From Branchiostoma floridae (lineage: Eukaryota; Chordata; Leptocardii; Amphioxiformes; Branchiostomatidae): DNA of 64,000 bases. A program made the translations under genes and the position numbers. The notes under the pieces were generated by a model. That model was not told where the DNA came from, searched no databases, and saw only the letters and a program-made list of their open reading frames with translations. The DNA lies in NCBI RefSeq assembly GCF_000003815.2, contig NC_049984.1, positions 23,031,963-23,095,962 of the forward strand. The letters are read 5' to 3'. This document shows, one piece after another, positions 53,241 to 64,000 of this stretch; the stretch's first letter is position 1, and each line of letters begins with the position of its first letter.

Positions 53241-54575
53241 GTCAACAAAAGTCGCACGGCGGCTAACGGCGCAGCGAAGATACTAGCGCTATAAATAAGC
53301 ACTTCAACTAAGGATGGCAACCCGTACAGTATTTTTGTATACTGTTGAGCTAAGTAAAGTTTGTTGTTTATGAGGTTTTAGTTGTCTTTGAAGCTTTGAC
53401 CCGAAATATTTTAAAGTCAAACTGCTGAAGAGAAGTAAGTGACTGCTACAGTTATCGTAGATATGGCCCTAAAAAAACTGATAAAAGAAGCCTTCTCAAT
53501 AGTCTAAAATGCAAGAGCTTCCGGGGGGTCTTCGCCCACCTGGGTCCCCCCCACAGTGGCCCTGCCCCTGGACCCCGCCAGGGACATTCGGCGGCCCCCG
53601 GACCCCTGTCCGACGCTTTGAAAAAATCCTGGCGAGAAGTCTGTACGGCCTGAGTCTTCAAGTTAACGTATTGTGTGGTCCCGCTTATGAATATTAATTA
53701 GCCTTCGCTTTCCTCTTCGCTGATTGGCTGAACCATAAATTGAATTATCTCTTCCTGCCGGCTAGACGCAGGTGCAGATGTCGGCTCTGTGGGGTGAACG
53801 TCCGAAAGGTCATGGCATGGAGAACGAAAGAAAACCAATTTCCCCTAAAAAAAGTGCTGTAATTAAGCCTTTTACAGTACTTTATGCCAAAAATTTTACT
53901 TGGATCATTTTACCAACTATCTTATGCCTATCTATACCAAATGTTACTCATACTAGGGTACAGGGGTGCAAAATATACCGTTATAAGACCGTCAACAACA
54001 GTCGCACGGAGCTAACAGCGCAGCGAAAATACCATCGCTAGCGTTTCAACTTCGGATAACAAGTTATAAGTACTGTTGAACTCAGTAACGTTAAAGCTTG
54101 TTTTTAGTTGCCTTTGACGGTTTGACCTGAAATAGTGTTACGCTAAACTCCTGAAGAAAAGTTAAGTGACTGCTGCGATTATCATAGATATGCCCCTAAG
54201 AACTGATACAATATAAAGCCTTCTGAATAGTCTAAAATGCGCGAGCCTTAGGCGGGCTTTGCTCCCCCTGGCGGGAACACTGCTATATACGGGATCATGA
54301 GGCCCCGCTTATGAATATTAATTAGCCTTTGGCCTCCTTTTCGCTGATTGGCTAGGTCTTTGATTCAATTAACTCTCCGGCTGACGCGCACAGGTGTGGC
54401 TCTGTGCGGGGTCACGGAAGGTCACGTCAGGAGGCCAAAAGAAAACAAATTTCCCCTCAGAAAAGTGCCAAAATTAATCATTTTAAAGTTGTTTATGTCA
54501 AAAATTTTACTTGAATCTTGTTACCAAGTATCTAATGCCTATCTATACCAAATTTCAGGTCATTTAATTGTGATA
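53241..54575. repeat. Tandem duplication of a 0.6-0.7-kb segment
   Basis: Copy 1 about 53241-53980, copy 2 about 53991-54575. Aligned words: GTCAACAAAAGTCGCACGG / GTCAACAACAGTCGCACGG, CCTTCTCAATAGTCTAAAATG / CCTTCTGAATAGTCTAAAAT, TATGAATATTAATTAGCCTT in both, TCTATACCAAAT in both. Copy 1 carries an extra GC-rich run (53520-53610). Confidence 0.85.
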
Positions 54576-54580
54576 CCAGG

Positions 54581-55110
54581 GTACAGGAGCCAAAAGTGTC
54601 CTTTTTTGGTCAAAAATTGGTCAAAAATTGGCCAAAAATCGCAAAAATAAGCATTTTGGTGCACTGTACACCAAAAGTGTTATTGAATTTATATGAAGGG
54701 ATTATCAAGGCACATCTGTGTCAAATTTCAGCTCATTCGGTTGCAATACCAAGGTACAGGAGCCAAAAGTGTCCTTTTTTGGTCAACAATTGGTCAAAAA
54801 ATCGCAAAAATAAGCATTTTGTTGTACTGTACACCAAAAGTGTTATTGAATTTATATGGGGGCATTATCAAGGCACATCTCTGTCAAATTTCAGCTCATT
54901 TGGTTGTAATACCAGGGTACAGGGGCCAAAAGTGTCCTTTTTTGGTCAAAAATTGGTCAAAAAATCGCAAAAATAAGCATTTTGTTGTGCTGTACACCAA
55001 AAGTGTTATCGAATTTATATGGGGGCATTATCAAGGCACATCTCTGTCAAATTTCAGCTCATTTGGTTGTAATACCAGGGTACAGGGGCCAAAATATACA
55101 GTTTTGGTCT
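54581..55110. repeat. 163-173-bp tandem repeat (three units plus ends)
   Basis: GTACAGG words at 54581, 54754, 54917 and 55080. Each unit contains CCAAAAGTGTCCTTTTTTGG, CACCAAAAGTGTTATTGAAT and AATTTCAGCTCATT. It follows directly on the duplication and ends with a GAAGAAGAA run near 55270. Confidence 0.88.
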
Positions 55111-55603
55111 AAAATTGACCAAAAAATCTCAATAAAATCATTTTAGAGGCAGATATGAAAAAAACTGAGAAAAAAGCATCAAGGTATTGGCCCATTCTAC
55201 CCCTGTGCCAAATTTCAGGTCATTCGGTCCAGGAACGGCGGAGATGAATCACTTTGAAGATTTGACAGGAGAAAGAAAGAAGAAGAAGAAGAAACATGAC
55301 GAATACAATATATTTCACCATACTATGTATGGCTGAAATATAAATATCATTTACGCCTAATAAATGAGTTGATGTTCAATCTGTTAGCACATCGATTTTT
55401 AGAGTAGTTTGACAGTTGAACTCTGACCTCCTGGCTTTGCATTTACGTATCGGGTGTTGACATTTAAACTTTGGAATAAACGCTTTAAAAGTTTTCAATT
55501 CAATTCAGTTGTTTGTCATTTACCTTTGTGTTTCAACGCGGATGTGTTGAGAGGGGACAGGGAATCTAAATCACAGTGAGCGTTTTGATCCGTGTATACT
55601 TTT

Positions 55604-55668
55604 GTGTTGGAAGAAAGTTTAGCATTGTACTATGATTACTACCAACACAGATATGAGCTTCCATGATA
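55604..55668. repeat. Dispersed TGTTGGAAGAAAG repeat, copy 2
   Basis: TGTGTTGGAAGAAAGTTTAG, GATTACTACCAACACAG and GAGCTTCCATGATAACC parallel 36376-36440. Confidence 0.65.
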
Positions 55669-56386
55669 ACCGCCCACCTTTTTTTGCTAGCCAATGATAT
55701 ATGAATATGAGAGGCAATCTTCTGATGAGTCTATCTTTTTTCTTATGTAAGAGTTCGATGGCATTTCGCACTTGCGTTCTGGCACGAGCAGACTCTTTTT
55801 AAGTAGGTACTTTGAGACAAGGCGTTCGAGATCAAGTGATACACATATCCGTACTTACATAGGGTCAAATAGTTCAGGTACTGATCATTTAATCGGTACA
55901 TTGTTTATTGAAAAATGGCCGAGAAGTATCCAAATATTTTAGTCAATGTTTGAAATCACAATTGTGACAAATTGATATGTAGATTTTACCTTACGCAACG
56001 CGGTGGTAAATGACTATGCAAGAACCTGATGTTTCATCTGCCTGATGTTAATAAAAAAATGCTCGGGCAAGTTTATTAAGGTATTTTGAATAAAAGGGCA
56101 TGTATACATGATATATACACAAAATTGCCTTGTGCACATTTGTTAAGAAGAGAACTTTGATCAGCTAATTCCATATATACCAACAAGAGATCATAAATGT
56201 TTGCATCTACATTCAATGTTGGGCATCCGCGAAATGGTTCGTCCTGAGTCTTGAATAATTCATTTCATTAAACTGACACTGGGAACGAAACAAAATAAGT
56301 CTGTCTACCCAGGAGCAAATATCGCAGTCCTATCTAGAGTTTGGTTGGAGTCCTGATAAAGCTACAGTGAGGCACCACCATATTTG

Positions 56387-56553
56387 TATCTGTATCTATA
56401 TAGCCGGTATAACCGCCGTTCGGCGTAACACACCAGCTTCCCAGTCACGCGGCGCGGCAGCAGCTGGTTGTATTACACCGAACGACCCATCACACCTAAC
56501 TTTTGCACATCTATCTGCAAGCGTTCTTTAAAACTACCCATAGAAGCTACCCC
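56387..56553 (-). mobile_element. Truncated non-LTR retrotransposon 3' end, third copy
   Basis: On the minus strand it matches 7340-7505: AGTTTTAAAGAACGCTTGCA, GATAGATGTGCAAAAGTTAG, the tail GCCGAACGGCGGTTATACCG, then TATATAGATACAGATACA. Confidence 0.75.
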
Positions 56554-57544
56554 GTGAGTATAGTCGGTCTAATCGTTTATTTGCTGAGTACGGCTAACTG
56601 AAACCATTCCTTTTGCTAAACTGATAATATTGTTTTTGACATATCTTGCATCTTAATATATGATCGTCCTCTTTCTGACAAAAGGTACGTATTGTGCATC
56701 TGGGCGATCAAAATAATGAATGTATATATACTTTCAACTTACAGAAACCAAAATGCACGAGGACGTTTATATTATTATTTATTATGTGTGTTATGAGCTG
56801 TTAATCTATTAAAGTCTGTAAAATGCTTTTATAAGTTGACTCAGTGGACTAGATATGTACTTTTGATACATACCTTATATAATTAAGAGATGTTGACTTA
56901 ATAACGATGTAATTTACCCCATTTTCATTTGTGTCTAATCGGTTAAATCATCGATTGTTGCCTTTAAACCCGTGTGCATACACACAAAATGTTGTCATAT
57001 TTCATCATGTTGTCATATAATAACCGGTAGATCAGTTTCGTCAAGGGGCTAAACCTATGGAATGTCAAGACACCAAAACGTAAGTCAGTTTTTTTTAAAT
57101 CTATTTACATTTTGTCAAATTTTATTTTTGTCAAATTAAATTTTGTGAACCAGTCTCGAAACTAGTATAAGGACACGCGTACACACGACAACTATGACGT
57201 TGCCATTAGGGGTGTTGCTGTACAAATTCGTTTTTCTTGTTGGACCGGTCCAGAAAAACCGGACCTGAAAAAAATCAGCGGACCGGATGTTGGACAGATT
57301 TTCATCTGGAAAATAAGCAGATTATACCAGCAAACGTTTATGTTTTTTGGCTTACCGACCAAAAAAATAAGGGTGAAGTAGAGGAGAGTTAATAGTTTTT
57401 TTAACAAGCTTCTTGAGTCAAACTTGGCATAAAACAGAGGCAGTTAGTGTTGTTTACATGACTCGGATAGGATTTTAAAACGCCAGTGAACGTCGGATAC
57501 TCCACCAAACAGATTTCTTTGTAGCCAAATTGACCAATGTTTTG

Positions 57545-57662
57545 AATATCGCCCATTCACAAGTTTTTATAGATACTTAGATCCAGGTTCAGGTCCGAAC
57601 CTGATCCTCTGCACCTAGACCGCACATGGACCTGAATTTTCTGTACCGGTACCCACCCCTAG
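57545..57662. repeat. Dispersed GGGTACCGGTACAGAAAATT repeat, copy 2 (inverted)
   Basis: CGCCCATTCACAAG, CAGGTTCAGGTCCGAACCTG and AATTTTCTGTACCGGTACCC match 10826-10950 in reverse. Confidence 0.7.
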
Positions 57663-57861
57663 CTAGCATGAATAAACATTAGCAAGCCCGATGACATTTC
57701 ATCCATCTCACGGTGCAACTATGGTACACGGATAAGATTACATAAAGAAAGTCTGAGGAGCGGTATCCTAAAAACCATGCAGCTTTTATTTCATTATTGA
57801 TAATTTTTCTCATATAAACACTATAAGATACCGTCATATCTATAACCGACCGGTTTACTTC

Positions 57862-57962
57862 ATCTCCAGTCAGATCCTACGGTAGCATAAGAGATAAGTA
57901 TGAAAAGCAGTGATATTCCTTTGATACCATATGGCACCGTAGGATCTGCTTGGAGATTACGG
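57862..57962. repeat. Short foldback repeat
   Basis: ATCTCCAGTCAGATCCTACGG faces CCGTAGGATCTGCTTGGAGA, with arms of about 22 bp and a 55-bp interior. Confidence 0.65.
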
Positions 57963-59342
57963 TTTATTTCTTTCAGCTGAGAACGGAATATTGAAGTTTT
58001 TGCATTTTTTTTCGCTGAGACTTATTCTTAGGCAAAGAAGACTACTGCTATAGATACGAGTCGCCCCCGCAGACGCCTTGCTGTGAGTACTAATGCCTGA
58101 TTCATATGTGTAGAGAAGTAGAGAGGTATACGCGGTTTTGTAGTTTCATCTGGTCGCCACCTTACTGAATTAAGTGTAAAACAATCATTTTAATGATGAA
58201 AATACGTAACGTTTTGGACCGCATTCTGTAAATAGCGACCCCTATAGCTGCAATACAATATGAACCAGTCACAGTTGTCCTAGCAAGGGTGCGAGACGGT
58301 CACTGAAATGTCTGTGGAATCAAAGCAAGGGATGTGAAATAAGGTGTCTTTATTATCTAGAGATGGGTACCTGGGCAGAAACGAACGTCGTTGTCGTTAA
58401 CGGGAACGTTCTTTGTTGCTATATGTTCACCAGCTTTTTTTTGTGTGTGTTTGTGTGTCTGTGGACAATGTAACTAAAGAAAAACCGCATAAAATGGTTT
58501 CATACTTGATGTGTTGGTGGGATGTGACAAACGCTGGAAATGATTAGATTTTGGGCGACCTAGCAGCCTTTTTTGGGACAACAACTAAACTTCCGGTTAT
58601 AAAATCGTGTTGTTCTGAACAAATTGTGGAGACTACATTTAGGCGTTAGATAGCTCTTTTACTCGGGAAAAAGTGACGTATGTTTGGGTCCCCTAGCGGC
58701 TAGGGTTACAATTCTGAAGAGCATAACTCAAAAAAGGAATAACGGATTTTCATGATTTGGAGCATGTAGGTAGCTTTGGCATACTATGGTATGCATACCA
58801 TGCAAATAAGTGTTTAGTTTTCATAATTAATGAGGAAATTGTCTGGTTCCATTGTTTTTCATATCTGGACTTAAATAATTGTAACACATGTGATTTATGA
58901 TAGATGAAACATTATATAATAGATGTAAAATTACAAAACCACTTTTACGCGGTATTGTTAAAATGATGTATCATTAAAATGATACATGCTGGGGATTTTA
59001 CACTTTAGCCCATGATGAACATCATGTAGATATGTTTGTCATTTACATGAAATCTACAAAAGCTCTAATAATTTCATGGAGGTATGAGGTCGCCGTGCTC
59101 TAGTTTATAAGATAACGAAAAAAATATTGTAAAATTTCTTTGATTCTGCGTTTGTTAAAACTTGCACCCCTCCCTACTAATCAGTAATTTTGAATATGTT
59201 CTTATTCCGCATGTATTTTAGTTATGCCCTTTGATTTAAAGTAAAGGTTTAGGGACCATAATGCGTTATCATACATGGTGACAACATGTCCGAACTATGA
59301 ATTGTGAAATGTCATGATACACATACAGGGTGACAAGTAAGC

Positions 59343-60423
59343 ATGGCTGAAGACTTCAACACCCCAGACGATGTACCAAGGGTCGACACAAACGATGTCT
59401 CAGAAGTTGGTTTGACGCAATCAACTTCAATTCCACGAATACAGAAACATTTGGATCCATATGCTTTTTCCAACTTGCTGCCCAATCCGATGTACGAAAC
59501 AACATCATGCAGCCCATCTGAAAATGATGCGGACAGATCAGATCCTGTCGAAGATAGCACGGCCTTACCTGAAAGTCAAAATACATATGAGAAACTGGAT
59601 AACCACGGGAACTATGACAAGGACGGACATACCTCCATGCATATTGGGTGTAATGAACATGATGATGGTAACCATATGCCTGATACAACTGAAGCTGCAG
59701 ATGATACCCCGCAGGCAATCGGAATCGCTGATGACGATGTTAAGAAAATAAAAGAGCAAAGCATTTATGAGAATGACATGGAGGCTTCGAAATCAAACAT
59801 CCATCCAACCTCCCCACAAACGATCCAGAACCCAAATTCGGCGTTCAGTCCCAAAATCGATCAAACGACTACCAAGGACCCGGCATGTCACACAAAGGCC
59901 TCGAAAGAACCTGATTCTGAATACGCCACAAACAAATTACGTAGTTGCAATTCCAGCAACAAACTATATGCAGAAAAAAATACAACCAAAACAACGAGCA
60001 ACGATGACTATGGCACAAATATTATCCCCCAAAATCACATTGAAGATTGTAATTTCGGCAATGACCTATATGCAGAAGGAAATGCAACTACAACAACGAA
60101 CAACGATGCGTGTGGCACAAACGTAATCCACCCAAATGACATTAAAGATGAGATTCAAGAGACAATCGATGTCACTGACGGTAATGACGACTTGGATCCT
60201 TATATGCCATATGCTGTCGCATATATATTCCCAAACCCATCGTACACGTCAGCATGCAACTCCACTGGACATGCATATGATGCTGACAATGTGGCTCCTG
60301 GAAATGATAACATTGGCTTACCTCAAGACGGACATATCCCGAGTACAGCTCCGAGCTCCACACGAGACGGTCTGAAATGGAATTCGATGTACGCGCCAAA
60401 CGTACTGCAACAAGCACGTTACC
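59343..60423 (+). CDS. Type II membrane protein, exon 1 (cytoplasmic domain)
   Basis: ATG at 59343 follows cacatacag, a possible 5'-UTR acceptor. It begins MAEDFNTPDDVPRVDTNDVS and ends NVLQQARY, phase 1, donor gtaagt. Net acidic, with two NPxY sites. Confidence 0.85.
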
Positions 60424-62750
60424 GTAAGTGTTTTTCTTCTTATGGTTAGGTTTAGTATAAGAAATGTAAAAAAAGGGAGATAGCATGACGAATTTAAAAA
60501 AAAACTCGTTCTCTATTTTCGATAATTTTACTTGTTTCATTATAGCTGTATTTGGGCGACTTTACTTTGTGTTATACTGAATATTTTAGACATATTTATG
60601 GTCTTTCATTCAAAACCTAGTTGATGGTCATTATTTTCGACAACCAATTTCAAATTACATCGTCATTTTTTTTAGTTTATTAGATTCCAACATTTTTTTA
60701 CATTTTCTTTGGTAAAAAGTGTACTAGTTTTGACTTAACCCTATTGAGGGGGACTTTTGAGGTCAGCGCCAACTTTCATGTCGCATAACGACAGAATGGC
60801 TTACGCTAGAGCCATCAAATTTGCTGAATTTATTTGGCAACTATTTCACAAAGTTTGGAACTTCTTTGGAAAAACCATATGTTGACAGACATTTTTGACG
60901 ACAGTCGCTAATTTCGGTTCTAACAATATGTTTTTCATGTTTATTTACTATATTACTGATATTCTATTACATAAGTAAAATATTATGTTATCCAGAATAT
61001 CTTTAATAATTAAACATGAATAAATTATGCTAATCTGATGGCATCATCAGCCAAAATCCAAGATGGTGGACCATATGACTAGATCAAATTCTAAAATAGC
61101 TATCTTATTATCGCTGAAAATTTGTAACTACCTGGTATTTTTTCTGGTATTTTTCATTAAAAAAGTTTAAATGAACGTTTTTTTGTCTATTTCCATTGTT
61201 TGTTGAGATTATTTGCTGAAAAAATGTATTTTTCAAAATTCAAGGTGGTGGATATAAGATGGTGGAGCCCGACTGGTATCTTAAATATGCATGACGTCAT
61301 TTTATAGTTACAGCCAATACAGTTTTATTGATGATGTCATAATGACGTCATATTACGTCATTAGAGTGCCAACGTTCTTAGAATCTTTAGATATTATGTC
61401 TACATCATTTTTTTTAATTGGTGGTCATATGATAAGTCGTTTAAGAGTTACATAAGTGCCAGGGACTGGCCGCTAGACTTCTCCTGGTTGCATGGTCACT
61501 TGTTTCCGCAAACTTGATGCTCCGTCCAATATCCTTTGCAATTTGATCCCTCCAGCGCTTCGTAGTCTCTCTCATGAATACATGTAATATATGAGTCTAG
61601 AGCCGAGATCCATGAGTCGTCAACATCAACACCTTGACGTTTACCTCGTATCTATTTTCAGAGTGCACGTATAGAAGGCTGAGCGTTGCCGTGATAGCAA
61701 CTGTCCTGTTGGTGGCATCGAGTGTTTTGGGAGCCTGGCTTTATTTCAACAACAACGCTCGGGACGTTCAAAAGGCAAGGAAACGGTCTTAATTCCGTTT
61801 CGGGATATAGCCTACGTGTATGTCTTTGTGTCTTGTAAACATTTTGGAGGGCATTGCTTGTTGCACATCATGTTACCTAATTGAAAGGGCCGTCAGTATT
61901 TACATTCGCCACCAGTTCTGTTCACTGTACGAGCTATGTAAACTAGAACCTCTCCTATCTACAGACTGCTTTGGACTCTACCTACACCCATGGCCACCCT
62001 GCTGTGGACACTACCTACACCCATGGCCACCATGCTGTGGACACCACCTACACCCATGGTCAACCTGCTGTGGACACCACCTACACCCATGGTCGGCCTG
62101 CTGTGGACACCACTTACATCCATGGCCACCCTGCTGTGGACACCACCTACACCCATGGTCACCCTGCTGTGGACACTACCTACACCAATGGCCACCCTGC
62201 TGTGGACACCACCTACACCCATGGCCACCCTGCTGTGGACACCACTTACACCCATGGCCACCCTGCTGTGGACACTACCTACACCCATGGTCAGCCTGCT
62301 GTGGACACCACCTACACCCATGGTCACCCTGCTGTGGACACTACCTACACCAATGGCCACCCTGCTGTGGACACTACCTACACCAATGGCCGGCCTGCTG
62401 TGGACACCACCTACACTCATGGTCGGTTTTCTGCGGACACCACATTCACCCATGATCAACTTGCTGTGGACATTACCTTCAGCATGGATGCCCCTGTTGC
62501 GGACACTACCTACATCCCAGGTCAAACTGCGACGGGGACTACCTACACCCATGATCAACTTGCCGCGGATACAACCTACACTCATGGTCAGTCTGCTTTG
62601 GGCACTCCCTCCATTCATGGCCAGCCTGCTGTGGATACTACCTACACGAATGGTCACCCTGCTTCGGACACCAGCCACATCTCTGGTAACCCCTTTGTAC
62701 ATGTTCATATTACTTACACCCATGATCACCTAGCTTCGGTACCCTCCTGA
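59343..62750 (+). CDS. Type II transmembrane protein with 11-residue extracellular repeats (3 exons, gene level)
   Basis: Exons 59343-60423, 61662-61774 and 61965-62750 join to 659 residues. Residues 1-about 360 are acidic, Asn/Thr-rich and disordered. They carry two related motifs, LDPYAFSNLLPNPMYE and LDPYMPYAVAYIFPNPSYT, each with NPxY, plus TYEKL and IYENDM. A duplicated block (NKLYAEKNTTKTTSND / NDLYAEGNATTTTNND) lies between them. Exon 2 encodes YRRLSVAVIATVLLVASSVL then GAWLYF, a single transmembrane helix with Arg on its N-terminal side, so the N-terminus is probably cytoplasmic. Exon 3 is about 23 Cys-free repeats near DTTYTHGHPAV, decaying toward the stop. Similar cytoplasmic-plus-TM modules are, from memory, common in amphioxus lectin-like membrane proteins (inference). 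A downstream spliced domain cannot be excluded. Confidence 0.75.
60800..61450. other. Intron 1 of the type II membrane protein gene, no gene seen
   Basis: AT-rich. Contains clustered TGACGTCAT-like palindromes (61289-61365, four ATGACGTCAT/TACGTCATTA-type words), possibly an element remnant. No splice-linked ORF. Confidence 0.4.
61662..61774 (+). CDS. Type II membrane protein, exon 2 (transmembrane helix)
   Basis: 113 nt after tattttcag, phase 1 to 0. It encodes CTYRRLSVAVIATVLLVASS through LYFNNNARDVQK. The donor is GC (AAG|gcaagg). Without that splice the protein would stop 5 codons later (ARKRS then TAA). Confidence 0.75.
61965..62750 (+). CDS. Type II membrane protein, exon 3 (11-residue repeats)
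   Basis: Starts after ctatctacag in phase 0 with TALDSTYTHGHPAVDTTYTH and ends LASVPS then TGA at 62748. Repeats 1-13 are near-identical. Later ones diverge (RFSADTTFTHD, QTATGTTYTHD), as expected for older edge units. Confidence 0.72.
   Translation, partial: TALDSTYTHGHPAVDTTYTHGHHAVDTTYTHGQPAVDTTYTHGRPAVDTTYIHGHPAVDTTYTHGHPAVDTTYTNGHPAVDTTYTHGHPAVDTTYTHGHPAVDTTYTHGQPAVDTTYTHGHPAVDTTYTNGHPAVDTTYTNGRPAVDTTYTHGRFSADTTFTHDQLAVDITFSMDAPVADTTYIPGQTATGTTYTHDQLAADTTYTHGQSALGTPSIHGQPAVDTTYTNGHPASDTSHISGNPFVHVHITYTHDHLASVPS
61974..62745 (+). repeat. 33-bp coding minisatellite (about 23 units)
   Basis: The unit is near GGACACCACCTACACCCATG plus 13 nt. The period is exactly 33 nt, so copy-number change keeps the reading frame. 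The low stop density opens several shadow frames on both strands; only the frame continuing from the transmembrane exon is taken as coding. Confidence 0.9.
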
Positions 62751-64000
62751 ATTTTTTTCTGGTTTTAACTTGTTTATATTTCTTGATTTTCTTTTTTCTT
62801 ACCAGCAGTTATGGAAGAAAATGGAAGGAAAAAATTCTTATATTTTCTCAAACACGACAAGAACAAAAATCTTGTCAGACATGGAAATAAGAAATTTAAT
62901 CTTGGATTTCTAGACATTTCTAAGATTGAAAATCTCTCTAAGAAGGCGTGTCTTAAATCATGAAAATTAAGAAATTATTCCTTGTTTTAATAACCTCTGT
63001 TGAAGGAATCGTCAATTTTCCTTTCTTATTTTTTCTTGAAATTCATAAGAAAATTTGTTAAGGTTAAGAAAAATCAAGTAAATTAAAAAAAGGAAAATTA
63101 TTTCTGGTAGTGTAGTTATCTCCTTTCTTCGATTCTGCTATCCGTCTAAAAACCTGAACATTCAAATCCTTTTGGTGGTTACGTCAGTTAATGAGCAAAT
63201 TAAGGAATGGCTTCTAGAGCGTTCGATGACAACAGGCCCTCTCGCAAGTGGAAGGAGGGCGTCTCGGGCGTTGGAACGCCTGTTCGAACGAGCGCTTGAA
63301 CCCATTCCTTAGTTCGCTCATATGTGGGGGCCAATTAGCGACCTCGTCCAAAAGTTGGGCTATTCCAGACTTTGACGTGGTCGGGATCCCAGACGGAAGT
63401 AGCGACTGTATATAGTTTATAATGGATGTCAGAGCTAGAAGCGACTATATATTGTATAAAAAGGACGCCGGACTACTTTCCGGACGGTAGCCAGGCTAAC
63501 GTTTACCCGGATATACACACTACTACCTACTACATAAAAATGCATTTTTTTGGCGACGCCTGATGGGCGAGCCTAATAGTATAGTGAGCGACCGTTTGCA
63601 AAGAATTCCAAAAACTCCACAGGAATGTCAGGAATGCCAAAGTCCGCACTTGCGTAGTTGCATCATGCCGGACGTAACCATTACCTCCACGGGTAAGCTT
63701 TCCAGTCGCAGGGCACCTACCGGTAAAGCCTAGCCTATACGTGTGCACAGCAGTGTTTTCCGTACTCGCGCATGGTGATTTTTGACTGATCGCCGTGCAA
63801 AAAACTGAGAAAAGCCTAGAACTTCAGACGTACCAGAATTGTAATAAATAAATAAATAGGTTTAGTATCAGACTTTGAAAGGGAATAACTCAAGAAGGGG
63901 TTGACGGATTGTCATGATTTTTGGTATGTGGATAGGTTACGTGATGCTTCATATTATTACAAATCAATTATGCAGATTGAAAGCTTATTTGCATGATTAA
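62751..64000. other. 3' flank, no gene recognised
   Basis: AT-rich sequence with interleaved TTTTCTT/AAGAAAA words (62757-63112) that look like a decayed inverted-repeat element, then the foldback at 63191. No exon-like ORF is seen. Confidence 0.5.
63191..63321. repeat. Foldback repeat downstream of the membrane-protein gene
   Basis: ATGAGCAAATTAAGGAATGG at the left faces CCCATTCCTTAGTTCGCTCAT at the right, with further pairing of GAGCGTTCGA/CGAACGAGCGC. The interior is GC-rich. Confidence 0.7.

Noticed and set aside
53452-53697. GC-rich ORFs on both strands
   Set aside because: Fall in a repeat-derived GC-rich insert of the duplicated segment; composition explains the open frames.
54348-55112. 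Overlapping ORFs with QKLVKNWPKIAKISIL-type repeats
   Set aside because: Frames through the 163-173-bp tandem repeat; no conserved domain and different frames in each unit.
61959-62733. Long ORFs in other frames and on the minus strand over the 33-bp repeat
   Set aside because: Shadows of the DTTYTHGHPAV frame; only that frame joins the transmembrane exon in phase.

Overview
The window looks like cephalochordate (amphioxus, Branchiostoma-type) genomic DNA. This is inferred from short conserved-phase exons split by large AT-rich introns, a very high density of short inverted-repeat transposons with target-site duplications, frequent TACATGTA words, and an amphioxus-like type II membrane protein. 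No database search was possible, so the species is inference. There are three assembly gaps (14014-14113, 16366-17190, 21854-22186). I see no rRNA, no intact tRNA gene and no CRISPR array.

Region 1, 6975-39159 (+): the 3' part of one large gene. I could chain 29 exons, plus a possible 18-nt microexon, from splice signals and matching intron phases. They give about 1,143 continuous codons of mostly helical, HEAT/ARM-like sequence. A disordered basic linker, a polyglutamine tract and an acidic tail lie within or after it, and the stop codon is at 39157-39159. The 5' end of the gene lies outside the window or was not recognised in the first 7 kb. I do not recognise the orthologue.

The most unusual feature of the window is in this gene. 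At two separate exons, the end of the coding exon together with its 5' splice site has been amplified into a tandem array. One is an 84-bp unit, about 27 copies, at 18907-21180. The other is a 79-bp unit, about 11 copies, at 35107-35947. Three other introns carry minisatellites (12.2, 17.6 and 30.9 kb) that share a core resembling TTCAGCACCAAGGACAGGT.

Region 2, 44391-47611 (-): a compact four-exon gene for a 264-residue atypical short-chain dehydrogenase/NAD-dependent epimerase of the bacterial YeeZ type, apparently complete. A 5'-UTR splice acceptor lies just upstream of its ATG.

Region 3, 47.6-59.3 kb: gene-poor. It holds foldback transposons, a 0.7-kb tandem duplication, a 163-173-bp tandem repeat and 3' ends of non-LTR retrotransposons.

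Region 4, 59343-62750 (+): a three-exon gene for a predicted 659-residue type II membrane protein. It has an acidic cytoplasmic region with two NPxY motifs, one transmembrane helix, and an extracellular part made of about 23 eleven-residue repeats (DTTYTHGHPAV-like). The second intron appears to use a GC-AG boundary.

Nested insertions are visible in two places: one element inside a retrotransposon fragment at 3.4 kb, and a 1.1-kb element splitting a MITE at 42.5-43.6 kb. The three genes show no obvious functional relation to each other.
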